Source of the DNA: Candidatus Neomarinimicrobiota bacterium
Lineage (GTDB): Bacteria > Fidelibacterota > Fidelibacteria > Fidelibacterales > Fidelibacteraceae
Direction: 5' to 3'
Assembly (NCBI GenBank): GCA_021157965.1
Contig: JAGGVO010000004.1
Coordinates: forward strand, 1 to 64,000
DNA: 64,000 bases
Shown one piece after another: positions 43,777-52,324 of the stretch. Under the pieces are notes generated by a model, which was not told where the DNA came from, made no database searches, and saw only the letters and a list, made by a program, of their open reading frames with translations. A program made the position numbers and the translations under genes. Each line of letters starts with the position of its first letter. The first letter of the stretch is position 1.

Positions 43777-44234
43777 TGGGTCGATTGAGTATTATCCTTT
43801 TGCTGATAATAAAGGTTGCCTTTGCGCAGGTCAGGCAGAATGAATGGATTGATCCTGAAACCCTGAAAGATAACCGGGTTTTTTCCTATCAGACTGTTCA
43901 GGCTTCGGATTCAACCATCATCGATTATATCCGGGATACAACAGGCCTGAATATTGAGGATTCCGTCACCGTCCGGAGAGGATATCGCGTTCAGATTGTA
44001 TCCACCCAGGATGTGAATCAGGCAGAAAATGTGGCGGACAGAGCCGTGGAATTTTTCAACCAGCCCGTTTATATCGTGTTTGAATCCCCCTATTATAAAG
44101 TGAGAGTCGGGGATTTTCTCAGAGATCTTGATGCCATGGATGTCGAACGTAAAGCCCGTCAAAACGGGTATCCCGGTGCCTGGATTGTGCCCAGCGATGT
44201 GAATGTCCCCAATCCGAACCGGCGTTATAAATGA
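43776..44234 (+). CDS. SPOR domain exported protein
   Basis: A 152-residue protein with a signal peptide (ending near FAQVRQ) and a C-terminal SPOR domain (about 68-140; YRVQIVSTQDVNQAENVADR and YYKVRVGDFL). SPOR domains bind denuded septal peptidoglycan. ATG 43776 overlaps the batE stop (TGATG). Its coupling suggests a link between the Bat complex and the cell wall, which is inference. Confidence 0.78.
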   Translation: MGRLSIILLLIIKVAFAQVRQNEWIDPETLKDNRVFSYQTVQASDSTIIDYIRDTTGLNIEDSVTVRRGYRVQIVSTQDVNQAENVADRAVEFFNQPVYIVFESPYYKVRVGDFLRDLDAMDVERKARQNGYPGAWIVPSDVNVPNPNRRYK

Positions 44235-45346
44235 GCCGGAAAATCCGTACACTAACCGTTCTGGCTCTTTTTTTTGCTTTACTGCCCTGCCACATGTTGG
44301 CTGACAGTCTTTTAGTAAAAGGTGTTCATGATATACAGAATTATCAGTTTTCCAAAGGTCAATCTCTGTTCAGAAAAGCAGACGTCCCCGAACCTGTGAG
44401 GATATTTTACCTTTTGAATTCAGAATATATGAAGCTGAAAATCAACGGTCAGTATCGGGAAGCAAATGAGTTTCTCATGAATGGGGTTGAAGAGGCAAAA
44501 AGTGTATTTGATAAAGCACTGGATAAAAAAAATCCGGAATATGCCGATATTCTCATGTATTACGGAGCATTGTTGGGACTTAAATCACAGGTATATATGG
44601 CCGGGAATAAATATTTACAGGGATATTATCACGGTTACAGGGGAATCGAGAAGGTTAAAACGGCGTACGGACTGGATACTACATTGACGGATGCTCTTAT
44701 CGCCATGGGGACATACGAGTTTTACAGCGGTATTATGGCACAGCATTATTCTGTGGTCGGAGCGGTGATTGATGCTGAAGAAGCTATCCGGAGAGGACTC
44801 GGTTATTTTTGGCAGACCTGGAATCGGGGTGAACGTTCAAAAGCCGAAGCGGGTCACCTGCTTCTGTTGATTTATACCTATGAAATGTGTGATTATCCGA
44901 AAGCCCTCACAATAGGTGAGGAGCTGCTGAAAGAGTACCCCGGGAATCTTGAAAACCGCTCTTTGTATGCCGAAGCCCTGATTCTGTCAGGCCACTTTGA
45001 CCCGGCTGATGAAGTCCTCGGGGATTTTGACAAATATACAACCTGGCTTAGTGAGGGGGGAAAAAGGGTATGGGGACTGAGAAAAAAATATGTCCAGGCG
45101 GTATATGCTATGGAGAAAGGCGATTTTCAAAAGGCTGAATCACTGTTTCAGGCAGTCATAAAAAATTATTGTTTTGAATATCAATGGCAGAAAAACCGGT
45201 CTCTTTTGAAAATCGGACAAATGGCTGATCTTCAGGGGAATCGTAAAAAAGCCCTTAGGTATTATCAGCGGGTTATGGATTCCAAAGAGACAACCCGGGC
45301 TGTCCTGGAAGCAGAAAAATATCTGAAGAAACCCTATTTACCATGA
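44231..45346 (+). CDS. exported TPR-like repeat protein, unknown
   Basis: A 371-residue protein with a signal peptide (about 7-24, LLPCHMLA) and helical repeats that look like divergent TPRs, clearest at FDPADEVLGDFDKY, AMEKGDFQKAESLFQAVI and NRKKALRYYQRVMDS. I do not recognise a catalytic domain. It may scaffold an envelope complex with the Bat proteins, as it is coupled by ATGA on both sides. Confidence 0.68.
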   Translation: MSRKIRTLTVLALFFALLPCHMLADSLLVKGVHDIQNYQFSKGQSLFRKADVPEPVRIFYLLNSEYMKLKINGQYREANEFLMNGVEEAKSVFDKALDKKNPEYADILMYYGALLGLKSQVYMAGNKYLQGYYHGYRGIEKVKTAYGLDTTLTDALIAMGTYEFYSGIMAQHYSVVGAVIDAEEAIRRGLGYFWQTWNRGERSKAEAGHLLLLIYTYEMCDYPKALTIGEELLKEYPGNLENRSLYAEALILSGHFDPADEVLGDFDKYTTWLSEGGKRVWGLRKKYVQAVYAMEKGDFQKAESLFQAVIKNYCFEYQWQKNRSLLKIGQMADLQGNRKKALRYYQRVMDSKETTRAVLEAEKYLKKPYLP

Positions 45347-46374
45347 ATTCAACTCTTTCCTTTCCTAAATCTCTAACCCTTGTTCCGGTGCGGGAAAATC
45401 ATATATCTTTAATATGGAACATGCGAAAAACCCATCCGGCATGGAAGCACATAAGCAGGGAACACATTAAGAAAGCAGTTGTAGATAAATGGTCCGGATC
45501 CCCGACATCCCGATGGCTGATAACCATACAGGACAGACTATATGGTGAAATCGGATGGAAATCCTATACTCCGGGAGAATACCTGTATCTTGATTTGATT
45601 GTATACCGGAAAGAACTATACCGGTTGGACCTTGCCACTCATTGTATTGTCCCTTTTGTTCGCATTTTATCCCGAAATTTTAGAATCCATAAGGTCCGGT
45701 GCTCTGTTTTACGACCGGATATGATGCTGGAAAAATTTTTAGGGTCCATGAACTTCAGACAGATATCGGTCCGCCATGTGCCGGCAAGAGATATTTTTCC
45801 CGGAGGTTTGATGGCCTCTTATGAGGTGGAATGTGATCACCTGATTCATAAATTCAGCAAGGTACCGAAAATCCGTTGGAAATCCCTTCAACTGATCCCC
45901 TTTAAATTGCTGGATACAGATTCGGCACCTCTTGATTTCCCCGAATCTCTGAAAACATTTCCCCATATAAAAAAACTTGTTTCATTGAAAAGCAGAAAAG
46001 ATCTGGTTTATTATTACAGCTCTTTACCCCACTCATTGGACGTGAAAACGGTTTTGTATACCGGTGGGGGAGAAGTCAGAAAGATCGGGGCAGCCGTACT
46101 CAGTGAAGATTTTCCGGATAGTATTATCTGGTATCCTCCATTTCACGCTTCGGGTTTGGAAGAAAATCTTTTTGCCTGTATCCTTGATTCACTTAGAAGT
46201 CATTCTGTAATCCGTTCAGGGCATGTCCATAAAGCCGAAGTGGAAAAAATCCGTCTGATGAAAACTTTTAACTTCATTCAGGATACCTTTGGTTCGGATG
46301 GGTATAGCTCCTGGCATCTGGAAACAGTGGCCCTTCCGGAGCGGGATTTGCTGCTAAACAGGGATAAGATATGA
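45343..46374 (+). CDS. GNAT-like acetyltransferase-related protein
   Basis: A 343-residue protein whose first half (about 10-170) has the pattern of a RimJ/GNAT acetyltransferase: LTLVPVRENHISLIWNMR, a GEIGW beta strand, and NFRIHKVRCSVLRPDMM with LEKFLGSMNFRQ. The second half (about 175-343) may be a second, diverged GNAT-like module. The acetyl-CoA loop is not clear, so the enzyme call is tentative. Last gene of the plus-strand run that began at 22916. Confidence 0.5.
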   Translation: MNSTLSFPKSLTLVPVRENHISLIWNMRKTHPAWKHISREHIKKAVVDKWSGSPTSRWLITIQDRLYGEIGWKSYTPGEYLYLDLIVYRKELYRLDLATHCIVPFVRILSRNFRIHKVRCSVLRPDMMLEKFLGSMNFRQISVRHVPARDIFPGGLMASYEVECDHLIHKFSKVPKIRWKSLQLIPFKLLDTDSAPLDFPESLKTFPHIKKLVSLKSRKDLVYYYSSLPHSLDVKTVLYTGGGEVRKIGAAVLSEDFPDSIIWYPPFHASGLEENLFACILDSLRSHSVIRSGHVHKAEVEKIRLMKTFNFIQDTFGSDGYSSWHLETVALPERDLLLNRDKI

Positions 46375-46409
46375 AATATATATTTAATATGTGATGATTA
46401 TGTAAAATA

Positions 46410-46438
46410 TTGGGAATTATCCTGTCGTTTTATATAAA
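46410..46438 (+). promoter_or_regulatory. putative promoter of the sensor kinase gene
   Basis: TTGGGA (46410-46415) and TATAAA (46433-46438) are 17 bases apart, 33 bases before the kinase ATG. The stretch is AT-rich and is the first gap of about 100 bases in several kilobases, so a new unit is expected here. Confidence 0.5.
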
Positions 46439-46471
46439 TTTCCCTTAAAAATAACCGAAAGGCATTCCTCA

Positions 46472-48064
46472 ATGATTGTACAGCTTATTTTCAATGCCGC
46501 TTTATTGATTGCTTTATCTTCGCTTTATAGTGTAGTTGTACATTATCGCCGGGATGGGTCCATTGGAAATAAACTGTTAAAAGGACTGTTATTTGGCATT
46601 ATATCCGTGGCCGGAATGAATCTGCCGGTTCATTATCAGTCGGGGATTTTCTATGATGGACGATCCATTGTGCTTGTACTGGCCGGATTGTTCGGTGGAG
46701 GATATACTTCCCTGGTATCTGTGCTGATTGCCGCCACATACCGGACACTTATTGGTGGCCCGGGAACCATGGCAGGAATCGCAACAATCATTACCAGTGC
46801 CGGTACCGGCCTGATATTTCGCAAACTCTGGCATAATGATCCTCTCAAAATGGGTCCATGGACTTTATTGCGCGTTGGAATTGTTGCCCACATATTCATG
46901 CTTGCCAGCCAGCTCCTTCTGCCCTGGGAAGTGGCATTGAACACCATTGCCTGTATCTGGAAACCGGTGATGCTTGTATTTCCGGTGGCAACCCTGTTGA
47001 TGGGGCTCTTACTTGGAAATGAAGAACGGCGTGTACTGATGGAAAAACGCCTCAGGGAGAGCAAAACTTCGCTCCATATTGCCCAGGAAATTGCCCGTAT
47101 GGGAAGCTGGGAATATGATTTGAAAAGCGATAAGGCTTCGTGGTCGGAAAACACCCCCATTGTTTTTGGTCTCTCCCGGCAATCTGAAACGCTGAAATAT
47201 GAGAATTTTGTCCATGTTGTCCATCCTGAAGACAAGCATTTGCTTCTGGCGACTGTGGAGACTATCAAAAAGAAGAAAGCCCCTGTTGAAGTCGAATTAA
47301 GGATTGTGGTTCCCGGAGGATACATCCGTTATATACACAACAAACTGATTCCGGTCCTTGAAAATGGTGAAGTGGTTATTATAAAAGGAGTCAGTATGGA
47401 TACCACCGAACTCCGGACAGTGGATATCCAATTAAAAAATAATCTGAAAGAAAAAGAGATTCTCCTGAAGGAAATTCACCATCGGGTTAAGAATAATCTG
47501 AATGTGATCATCAGCCTTCTGAATATGCAAAGGCGGTATATCCGGACGAAAGAGGACGCATTGAAAGCCGTTGATGAAATCCGCAACCGGATTTTTTCCA
47601 TGAGTCTGGTCCATGCAAAGCTCTATAAATCCGATAATTTTTCCCGGATAGACATGAAAGATTATATTGAAACTATTATCCGGCACTATTTACAGGCAAC
47701 TAACCTGGAAAAGAATATCCAGGCGGATATTCAGGTGGATTCGGTCTACCTGGATATTAATACGGCAATCCCCTGTGGATTAATCATCAATGAATTAGTG
47801 ACCAATATTTTAAAACACGCTTTTCCAAATCGCAACAAGGGTAAAATTCATATATTTTTTCACCCGTTGGAAGACTCAAAATTGGAACTTGTCATCGGAG
47901 ACGACGGTATAGGGTTGAATCATGATGTCAACGTATTACAGTCTGACACTCTGGGGCTACGTATTGTCCATCTGTTGGCAGCCCAGATTCATGGGGAGGT
48001 TCACATTTTCAATGAAAAGGGGACGACTTTCACTATCGTTTTTCCCAATAAAAAATTGTCATAA
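46472..48064 (+). CDS. 5TM-LYT / PAS / HisKA_2 sensor histidine kinase
   Basis: Membrane sensor kinase, 530 residues. The N-terminus (about 1-175) is a five-helix 5TMR-LYT-type sensor with GLFGGGYTSLVSVLIAA and IATIITSAGTGLI. A PAS domain follows (about 190-310; WEYDLKSDKASWSE). The dimerisation domain is of the HisKA_2 type, EIHHRVKNNLNVI, with phospho-acceptor at His336/His337. The ATPase domain has NELVTNILKHAF and DDGIGL. No response regulator gene is adjacent, so it is an orphan. The sensed signal is unknown. Confidence 0.9.
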   Translation: MIVQLIFNAALLIALSSLYSVVVHYRRDGSIGNKLLKGLLFGIISVAGMNLPVHYQSGIFYDGRSIVLVLAGLFGGGYTSLVSVLIAATYRTLIGGPGTMAGIATIITSAGTGLIFRKLWHNDPLKMGPWTLLRVGIVAHIFMLASQLLLPWEVALNTIACIWKPVMLVFPVATLLMGLLLGNEERRVLMEKRLRESKTSLHIAQEIARMGSWEYDLKSDKASWSENTPIVFGLSRQSETLKYENFVHVVHPEDKHLLLATVETIKKKKAPVEVELRIVVPGGYIRYIHNKLIPVLENGEVVIIKGVSMDTTELRTVDIQLKNNLKEKEILLKEIHHRVKNNLNVIISLLNMQRRYIRTKEDALKAVDEIRNRIFSMSLVHAKLYKSDNFSRIDMKDYIETIIRHYLQATNLEKNIQADIQVDSVYLDINTAIPCGLIINELVTNILKHAFPNRNKGKIHIFFHPLEDSKLELVIGDDGIGLNHDVNVLQSDTLGLRIVHLLAAQIHGEVHIFNEKGTTFTIVFPNKKLS

Positions 48065-48071
48065 AGGAGGT

Positions 48072-48275
48072 ATGATGAACGTGAGAAAAATTCTTGTGTA
48101 TTTTGCCGGAATTTTCACGGTAACTTTTATTGTTAATGTTATTGTGACATTTTTCTACAGTTGGATTACTCATGGCACGGCGATGGCCGAATGGGGAATC
48201 TCTTTTTGCCTGGCTCTCACCCTGGGTTTTGTCATGACATGGGTTCATGCCAGGGATCATGTGCAGCACAAATAA
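48072..48275 (+). CDS. small two-span membrane protein
   Basis: A 67-residue protein I do not recognise. Two hydrophobic segments (about 7-29 and 40-58) are joined by a short loop; the C-terminus is HARDHVQHK. A strong AAGGAGG sits directly upstream of the ATG, seven bases after the kinase stop. It is likely co-transcribed with the kinase and could modulate its membrane sensor, which is inference. Confidence 0.68.
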   Translation: MMNVRKILVYFAGIFTVTFIVNVIVTFFYSWITHGTAMAEWGISFCLALTLGFVMTWVHARDHVQHK

Positions 48276-48299
48276 ATGAAGTATCCCGGAGAGGTTATA

Positions 48300-49073
48300 G
48301 TGAAAAATTGGACTATTTGGATAATGATATTGCTTGTTTATGCCGGATGTACGGCATCTAAACAAGACAAAGCACTGGTATACAGCCATGGTGCTGTTAC
48401 ACGGACTGACACCAGTCAGAAACAAATCCATCTGGTATTTACGGGCGATGAGTATGCCGACGGTGGACCGGTTATTCGTGAAGTTTTGGACAAATATGGC
48501 ATTAAAGCCTCTTTTTTTCTGACGGGCAATTTCTATAGGAACCCTGATTTCCAGCCCATCATTGAGGGATTGCGGGAGGATGGCCATTACCTGGGAGCTC
48601 ATTCTGACAGGCACTTGTTATATGCCAGCTGGGAAAATCGCGATTCCACCCTGGTCAGCCGGGAAGAATTTGAAAGGGATGTGCTGAACAATTACCGGGA
48701 GATGTTCCGCTTTGGCATCCAAAAAGAAGAGGCACCTTATTATCTGCCGTCTTATGAATGGTATAACGAAGAAATTGCCCGCTGGACAAAGGAATTAGGA
48801 CTTGTTCTGGTCAATTTCAGTCCAGGCACCTATTCAAATGCCGATTATACCATCCCGGACATGGGAAACCGTTATATCCCGTCGGATACCATCTTTGAAC
48901 GGATTCTAAATTATGAGGAAGACAACGGGTTGAACGGGTTTATATTACTTTTACATATTGGTGTTCATCCTGAAAGGCCCGACCCCTTTTATTATCAACT
49001 GGATTCTTTGATACAGGTATTGAAAAAGCGGGGGTACACTTTCAACCTTCTGGACAAAGCTATTCCATCCTGA
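48300..49073 (+). CDS. polysaccharide deacetylase-like lipoprotein
   Basis: NodB-fold carbohydrate esterase relative, 257 residues. The GTG at 48300 has GGAGAGG five bases upstream; an ATG at 48276 would abut the previous stop. From this start the N-terminus is lipoprotein-like, with Cys after LLVYAG. Motif 1 reads HLVFTGDEYADGG, so the usual Asp-Asp pair of TFDD is changed to Gly-Asp. The metal-binding HSDRH motif and the SFFLTGNF strand are kept. Such FTGDE-type proteins are known from Bacteroidetes, and their substrate is unclear. It may be a cell-envelope lipoprotein. Confidence 0.7.
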   Translation: MKNWTIWIMILLVYAGCTASKQDKALVYSHGAVTRTDTSQKQIHLVFTGDEYADGGPVIREVLDKYGIKASFFLTGNFYRNPDFQPIIEGLREDGHYLGAHSDRHLLYASWENRDSTLVSREEFERDVLNNYREMFRFGIQKEEAPYYLPSYEWYNEEIARWTKELGLVLVNFSPGTYSNADYTIPDMGNRYIPSDTIFERILNYEEDNGLNGFILLLHIGVHPERPDPFYYQLDSLIQVLKKRGYTFNLLDKAIPS

Positions 49074-49101
49074 ATAAAAATGAATGAATAATTTCTATTT
49101 T

Positions 49102-49833
49102 TTAATCGTCCGGGTCGTCGTCTGGATTATCGACATATAAAAAGGCGATACGGACCTTTTCGGACCGGTCTTTTATGGGAACAAACTTGAATTTAAGTTC
49201 CAGGGAGGAATTCCTGATTGGCAGCTCCAGCGTGGCTGTAAATTCTTTGACCTGGGCATCCTTCAGGGCCGCCAGTAAGAATTGCCGAAAAAAACGTTCA
49301 TTATTAGGTTGTTTTTCAATCACATTAAAGCTGAATATATCCTGTTCAACACCAAAAGCTTGCTGAAGGGGTTTTGTAAATTTGAAAACCGATTTGTCAA
49401 AATCAGCCATAATTATTTTCCGGCTTGCCCGTCTGAAAAGGACTTCCAGAGCCCGGAGACTCAGGGCTGTTCGGTCTGCCCGTAATGTGTCGTACGTTTC
49501 CAAATGTTCTGCCACCTTGGTTGCCAGATTTGTAATCAGAGTTATCTCGTCGTCTATCCAGGAAATATCGTGTATACCTGTGGAAAAATCTCCGGATAGA
49601 AGACGACGAAAATAATTGACAAGTCGCTTATTAAACCGGAAAATGCGAAGAGTTAAGTATATCCAAAAGCCGATATATAAAAGAGTAATAACGAGTACAA
49701 AGAAAAACAAGGAAAAGGTATCAACCAGATAAATGGCTGCAATCAATCCTCCTAAACCTGTCAACCCCGGAAAGAACCAGAGAATCTTCAAAGGCAGTTT
49801 AAAACTCCTGTCTCTTTCCTTTTTTTTCTTCAT
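49102..49833 (-). CDS. membrane protein with PAS-like domain in the Trk operon
   Basis: A 243-residue protein of unknown function. Two membrane segments (about 18-40 and 44-66) are followed by a HAMP-like linker (about 70-125) and a mixed alpha/beta C-terminal region resembling a PAS fold (about 135-235). It ends in an acidic tail (NPDDDPDD). It is the third gene after trkH and trkA, separated by only two bases, so it is likely a regulatory partner of potassium uptake. I see no kinase or cyclase motif. Confidence 0.65.
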   Translation of the reverse strand: MKKKKERDRSFKLPLKILWFFPGLTGLGGLIAAIYLVDTFSLFFFVLVITLLYIGFWIYLTLRIFRFNKRLVNYFRRLLSGDFSTGIHDISWIDDEITLITNLATKVAEHLETYDTLRADRTALSLRALEVLFRRASRKIIMADFDKSVFKFTKPLQQAFGVEQDIFSFNVIEKQPNNERFFRQFLLAALKDAQVKEFTATLELPIRNSSLELKFKFVPIKDRSEKVRIAFLYVDNPDDDPDD

Positions 49834-49835
49834 GG

Positions 49836-50522
49836 TTAATCCTTTGCGAATTTTTCAATATTCCCATCTGAACCGGCAACAAGAAGGATATCACCTTCCT
49901 GTAGTTTTTCCGTAGGTAATGGGACATCATTGTATTCCTCCCGAAAAGTTCTGTCTCCTTCTTCGGTAATATCCGGTATATAGCGTTTGATACCTACAAT
50001 GTTCACATTGTAATTTTTCCGGGGATTCATCTGCACCAGCGTTTTTCCGATATATTTATCGGGTATTTTCACTTCGGCAATGCTATGGCCTTCGGATATA
50101 GGGATAAATTTCGTTACATTGCTTGATATGAGTCCCCGGGCAATTGTTTTCCCCATTTGTTCTTCAATGCTGACAATCTCATCGATATCCATGATTCGGA
50201 GGATTTCCCGCTGAAGGTCATTGATCGCCCGGGCCCAGATTTTTTTAATACCCATTTTTTTCAGCAGGAGTGTCGTGAGCAGATTGGCTTCCACGTCATC
50301 TCCGATGCAGACAACGGCCAGATCCACATCTTTAATGGCGATACCCTCCAGGGCTGTTCTGTCCATGGAATTCAAAGCAACGGCATAGGTAACCGATTCT
50401 TTCACGGCTTCGATTTGATCCTTATTAATGTCAATGGCAATCACCTGAGCACCATGTTCTGTCAGTTCCAGTGCCAAGGTTCTTCCAAAGGTCCCCAAAC
50501 CGATGACTGCTATACTTCGCAT
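49836..50522 (-). CDS. trkA: Trk/Ktr potassium uptake NAD-binding protein
   Basis: Cytoplasmic RCK subunit gating the TrkH/KtrB channel in response to nucleotides. The 228-residue protein has the N-terminal Rossmann motif VIGLGTFGRTLALELTEHGAQVI and D(32)INKD-like acidic residue for NAD, then an RCK_C domain (about 140-220). Single-RCK length indicates the KtrA type. It lies 24 bases downstream of trkH. Confidence 0.93.
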   Translation of the reverse strand: MRSIAVIGLGTFGRTLALELTEHGAQVIAIDINKDQIEAVKESVTYAVALNSMDRTALEGIAIKDVDLAVVCIGDDVEANLLTTLLLKKMGIKKIWARAINDLQREILRIMDIDEIVSIEEQMGKTIARGLISSNVTKFIPISEGHSIAEVKIPDKYIGKTLVQMNPRKNYNVNIVGIKRYIPDITEEGDRTFREEYNDVPLPTEKLQEGDILLVAGSDGNIEKFAKD

Positions 50523-50546
50523 AATCTTACTCCAGTTTTAAAAACT

Positions 50547-52250
50547 CTATCCAATCATAATGTGTTCTTCGGCATAGGTATAATTTTGAGGTTTATTGCC
50601 GAAGACCAGGGCATATCCGATGGTCAGGGGACCCAGCCGTCCGATAAACATCAGAATCATTATCAAAATTTTACCGGTATTGGATAAATCCCCGGTAATT
50701 CCGGTGGATAGTCCCACTGTTCCTACGGCGCTGATGGTTTCGAATAGAATATCCATGAAAGGAAAAGGTTCTACATAGACCAGTGCCAGGAGAAGGACTC
50801 CGATAAAAACCAAATAGAATAAAAGGACTGTCAGTGCTTTTTGAATGGTATCGGCAGAGATGGTCCGTTTCATGACTTCCAGATTGTTTTTGGACGTCAC
50901 TCCCCGGATCATGGTCAGCCATAAAACGGCAAAGGTAGTGGTTTTTAATCCGCCGCCTGTGGAGCCGGGAGATGCGCCGATAAACATGAGAAAAATCATA
51001 AGGAGCAGGGTAGGTGAAGACATAGTGGAGATTAGTGCCGTATTAAAGCCGGCGGTTCGTGTCGTTACGGATTGGAAAAAGGAGAGCAGCAGGGCATTTC
51101 GTGTGGAGTCTGTCCCGAAATGCTGTCTTTCAAAAAGGTAAATTCCTGCCATACCTGCTACAATCAGAATAAAGGTAACTCGAAGGACAATTCGGGTTTG
51201 TACTTTCAAACGGGGGATGCGGCTTTTCTTCCCGGAAAACAATTTTTGAAAAGCGGTGGTTATATTTCTCAAAGCCAAAAAGCCAAGTCCACCAATGATA
51301 ATCAGGCCGGCTATAATAAAATTTGTCGCCAGATCAAACCGATGAGGCATCAAGCTGTCTGTATTTGTCGAAAATCCGGCGTTGCAAAAAGCAGATACGG
51401 AGTGAAAGACGGAATGATAGATGGTTTGCCCCCAGGTGGGGTAAAAATCCCGCCAGGCAAAAACAAGTCCAACAGCCCCGATAAACTCTACAATAAATGT
51501 CAGTTTAATGATAAAAAAGATGATTCGAAAAGCGTCAGAAAGCGTATCATTATCCAGAACATTCTGGACCAGTGTTCTGTCCTTGATGCTCATCCTTTTA
51601 CCCCCGACAAGAGCTAAAAATACGGAAAAGGTCATGATTCCCAACCCGCCGAGTTGAATAAGAATAGCTATGACGCTTTGACCGATGGTATTAAACCACG
51701 TGGCGGTATCCCGGACAATCAATCCCGTGACGCATATAGCCGATGTAGAGGTAAACATGGCATCCACAAGAGGTGTTTGAACGCCGGATGTAGTAACTAT
51801 GGGGAGCGTCAGAACTACGGCGCCGGCACAGATAGTCAGAAAAAAGGAGAGAATCATAAGCCGAGCGGGGTGAAGGCCCAGATTGCTGATAAGACTCCTG
51901 GCTTTCCGCAAACGAGAAAAAATCATGACGATGATGATGATCTGTTTCAGGATGATTGACAAGGCGTCATCATGGATGAAAGGATAATGCTGAAACAGGG
52001 GGATAAAAACAATGAAATCGTACCAATTTCCTTTTATGTGCTGAAATTTATTTTTTGAAATGAGAATTTTAATGATGACATCGCTGATAAACAGAATCAG
52101 GATTCCGGCATTTAATTTATTGAAAAAGAGTAAATATGGTGCCGCATAATGTGTTCTTTCAAACATCAGGCTGAAAAGGGCAAAAATGGCTGTAATTCCA
52201 ACCACTTTATTCAAAAATGAAACAAGGGATTTGTAACGATCTTTAATCAT
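50547..52250 (-). CDS. trkH: TrkH/KtrB-family potassium channel subunit
   Basis: Inner-membrane potassium translocating subunit, 567 residues. The first 120 residues hold three to four extra hydrophobic segments. The four-fold M1-P-M2 repeat follows with selectivity-filter-like segments SAICVTGL, SAFCNAGFS, TTRTAGFNT and SAVGTVGLS. Long N-terminal versions are common outside the Firmicutes KtrB. No clear Shine-Dalgarno sequence is seen at this ATG, so the start is less certain than the family call. Confidence 0.92.
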   Translation of the reverse strand: MIKDRYKSLVSFLNKVVGITAIFALFSLMFERTHYAAPYLLFFNKLNAGILILFISDVIIKILISKNKFQHIKGNWYDFIVFIPLFQHYPFIHDDALSIILKQIIIIVMIFSRLRKARSLISNLGLHPARLMILSFFLTICAGAVVLTLPIVTTSGVQTPLVDAMFTSTSAICVTGLIVRDTATWFNTIGQSVIAILIQLGGLGIMTFSVFLALVGGKRMSIKDRTLVQNVLDNDTLSDAFRIIFFIIKLTFIVEFIGAVGLVFAWRDFYPTWGQTIYHSVFHSVSAFCNAGFSTNTDSLMPHRFDLATNFIIAGLIIIGGLGFLALRNITTAFQKLFSGKKSRIPRLKVQTRIVLRVTFILIVAGMAGIYLFERQHFGTDSTRNALLLSFFQSVTTRTAGFNTALISTMSSPTLLLMIFLMFIGASPGSTGGGLKTTTFAVLWLTMIRGVTSKNNLEVMKRTISADTIQKALTVLLFYLVFIGVLLLALVYVEPFPFMDILFETISAVGTVGLSTGITGDLSNTGKILIMILMFIGRLGPLTIGYALVFGNKPQNYTYAEEHIMIG

Positions 52251-52287
52251 TTATTTAATTTAAATCAATCTGAGATTCAAAAAAAGA

Positions 52288-52317
52288 AGTATAGAATCTA
52301 AAATATCACATTGATAA
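52288..52317 (-). promoter_or_regulatory. putative promoter of the trk operon
   Basis: On the minus strand TTATCA (52317-52312) and TATACT (52293-52288) are 18 bases apart; the -10 matches the consensus at five of six positions. AGATTC and GAATCT form inverted arms around the -10 (52274-52299). The start codon is 37 bases further on. Confidence 0.45.
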
Positions 52318-52324
52318 ATATCAT

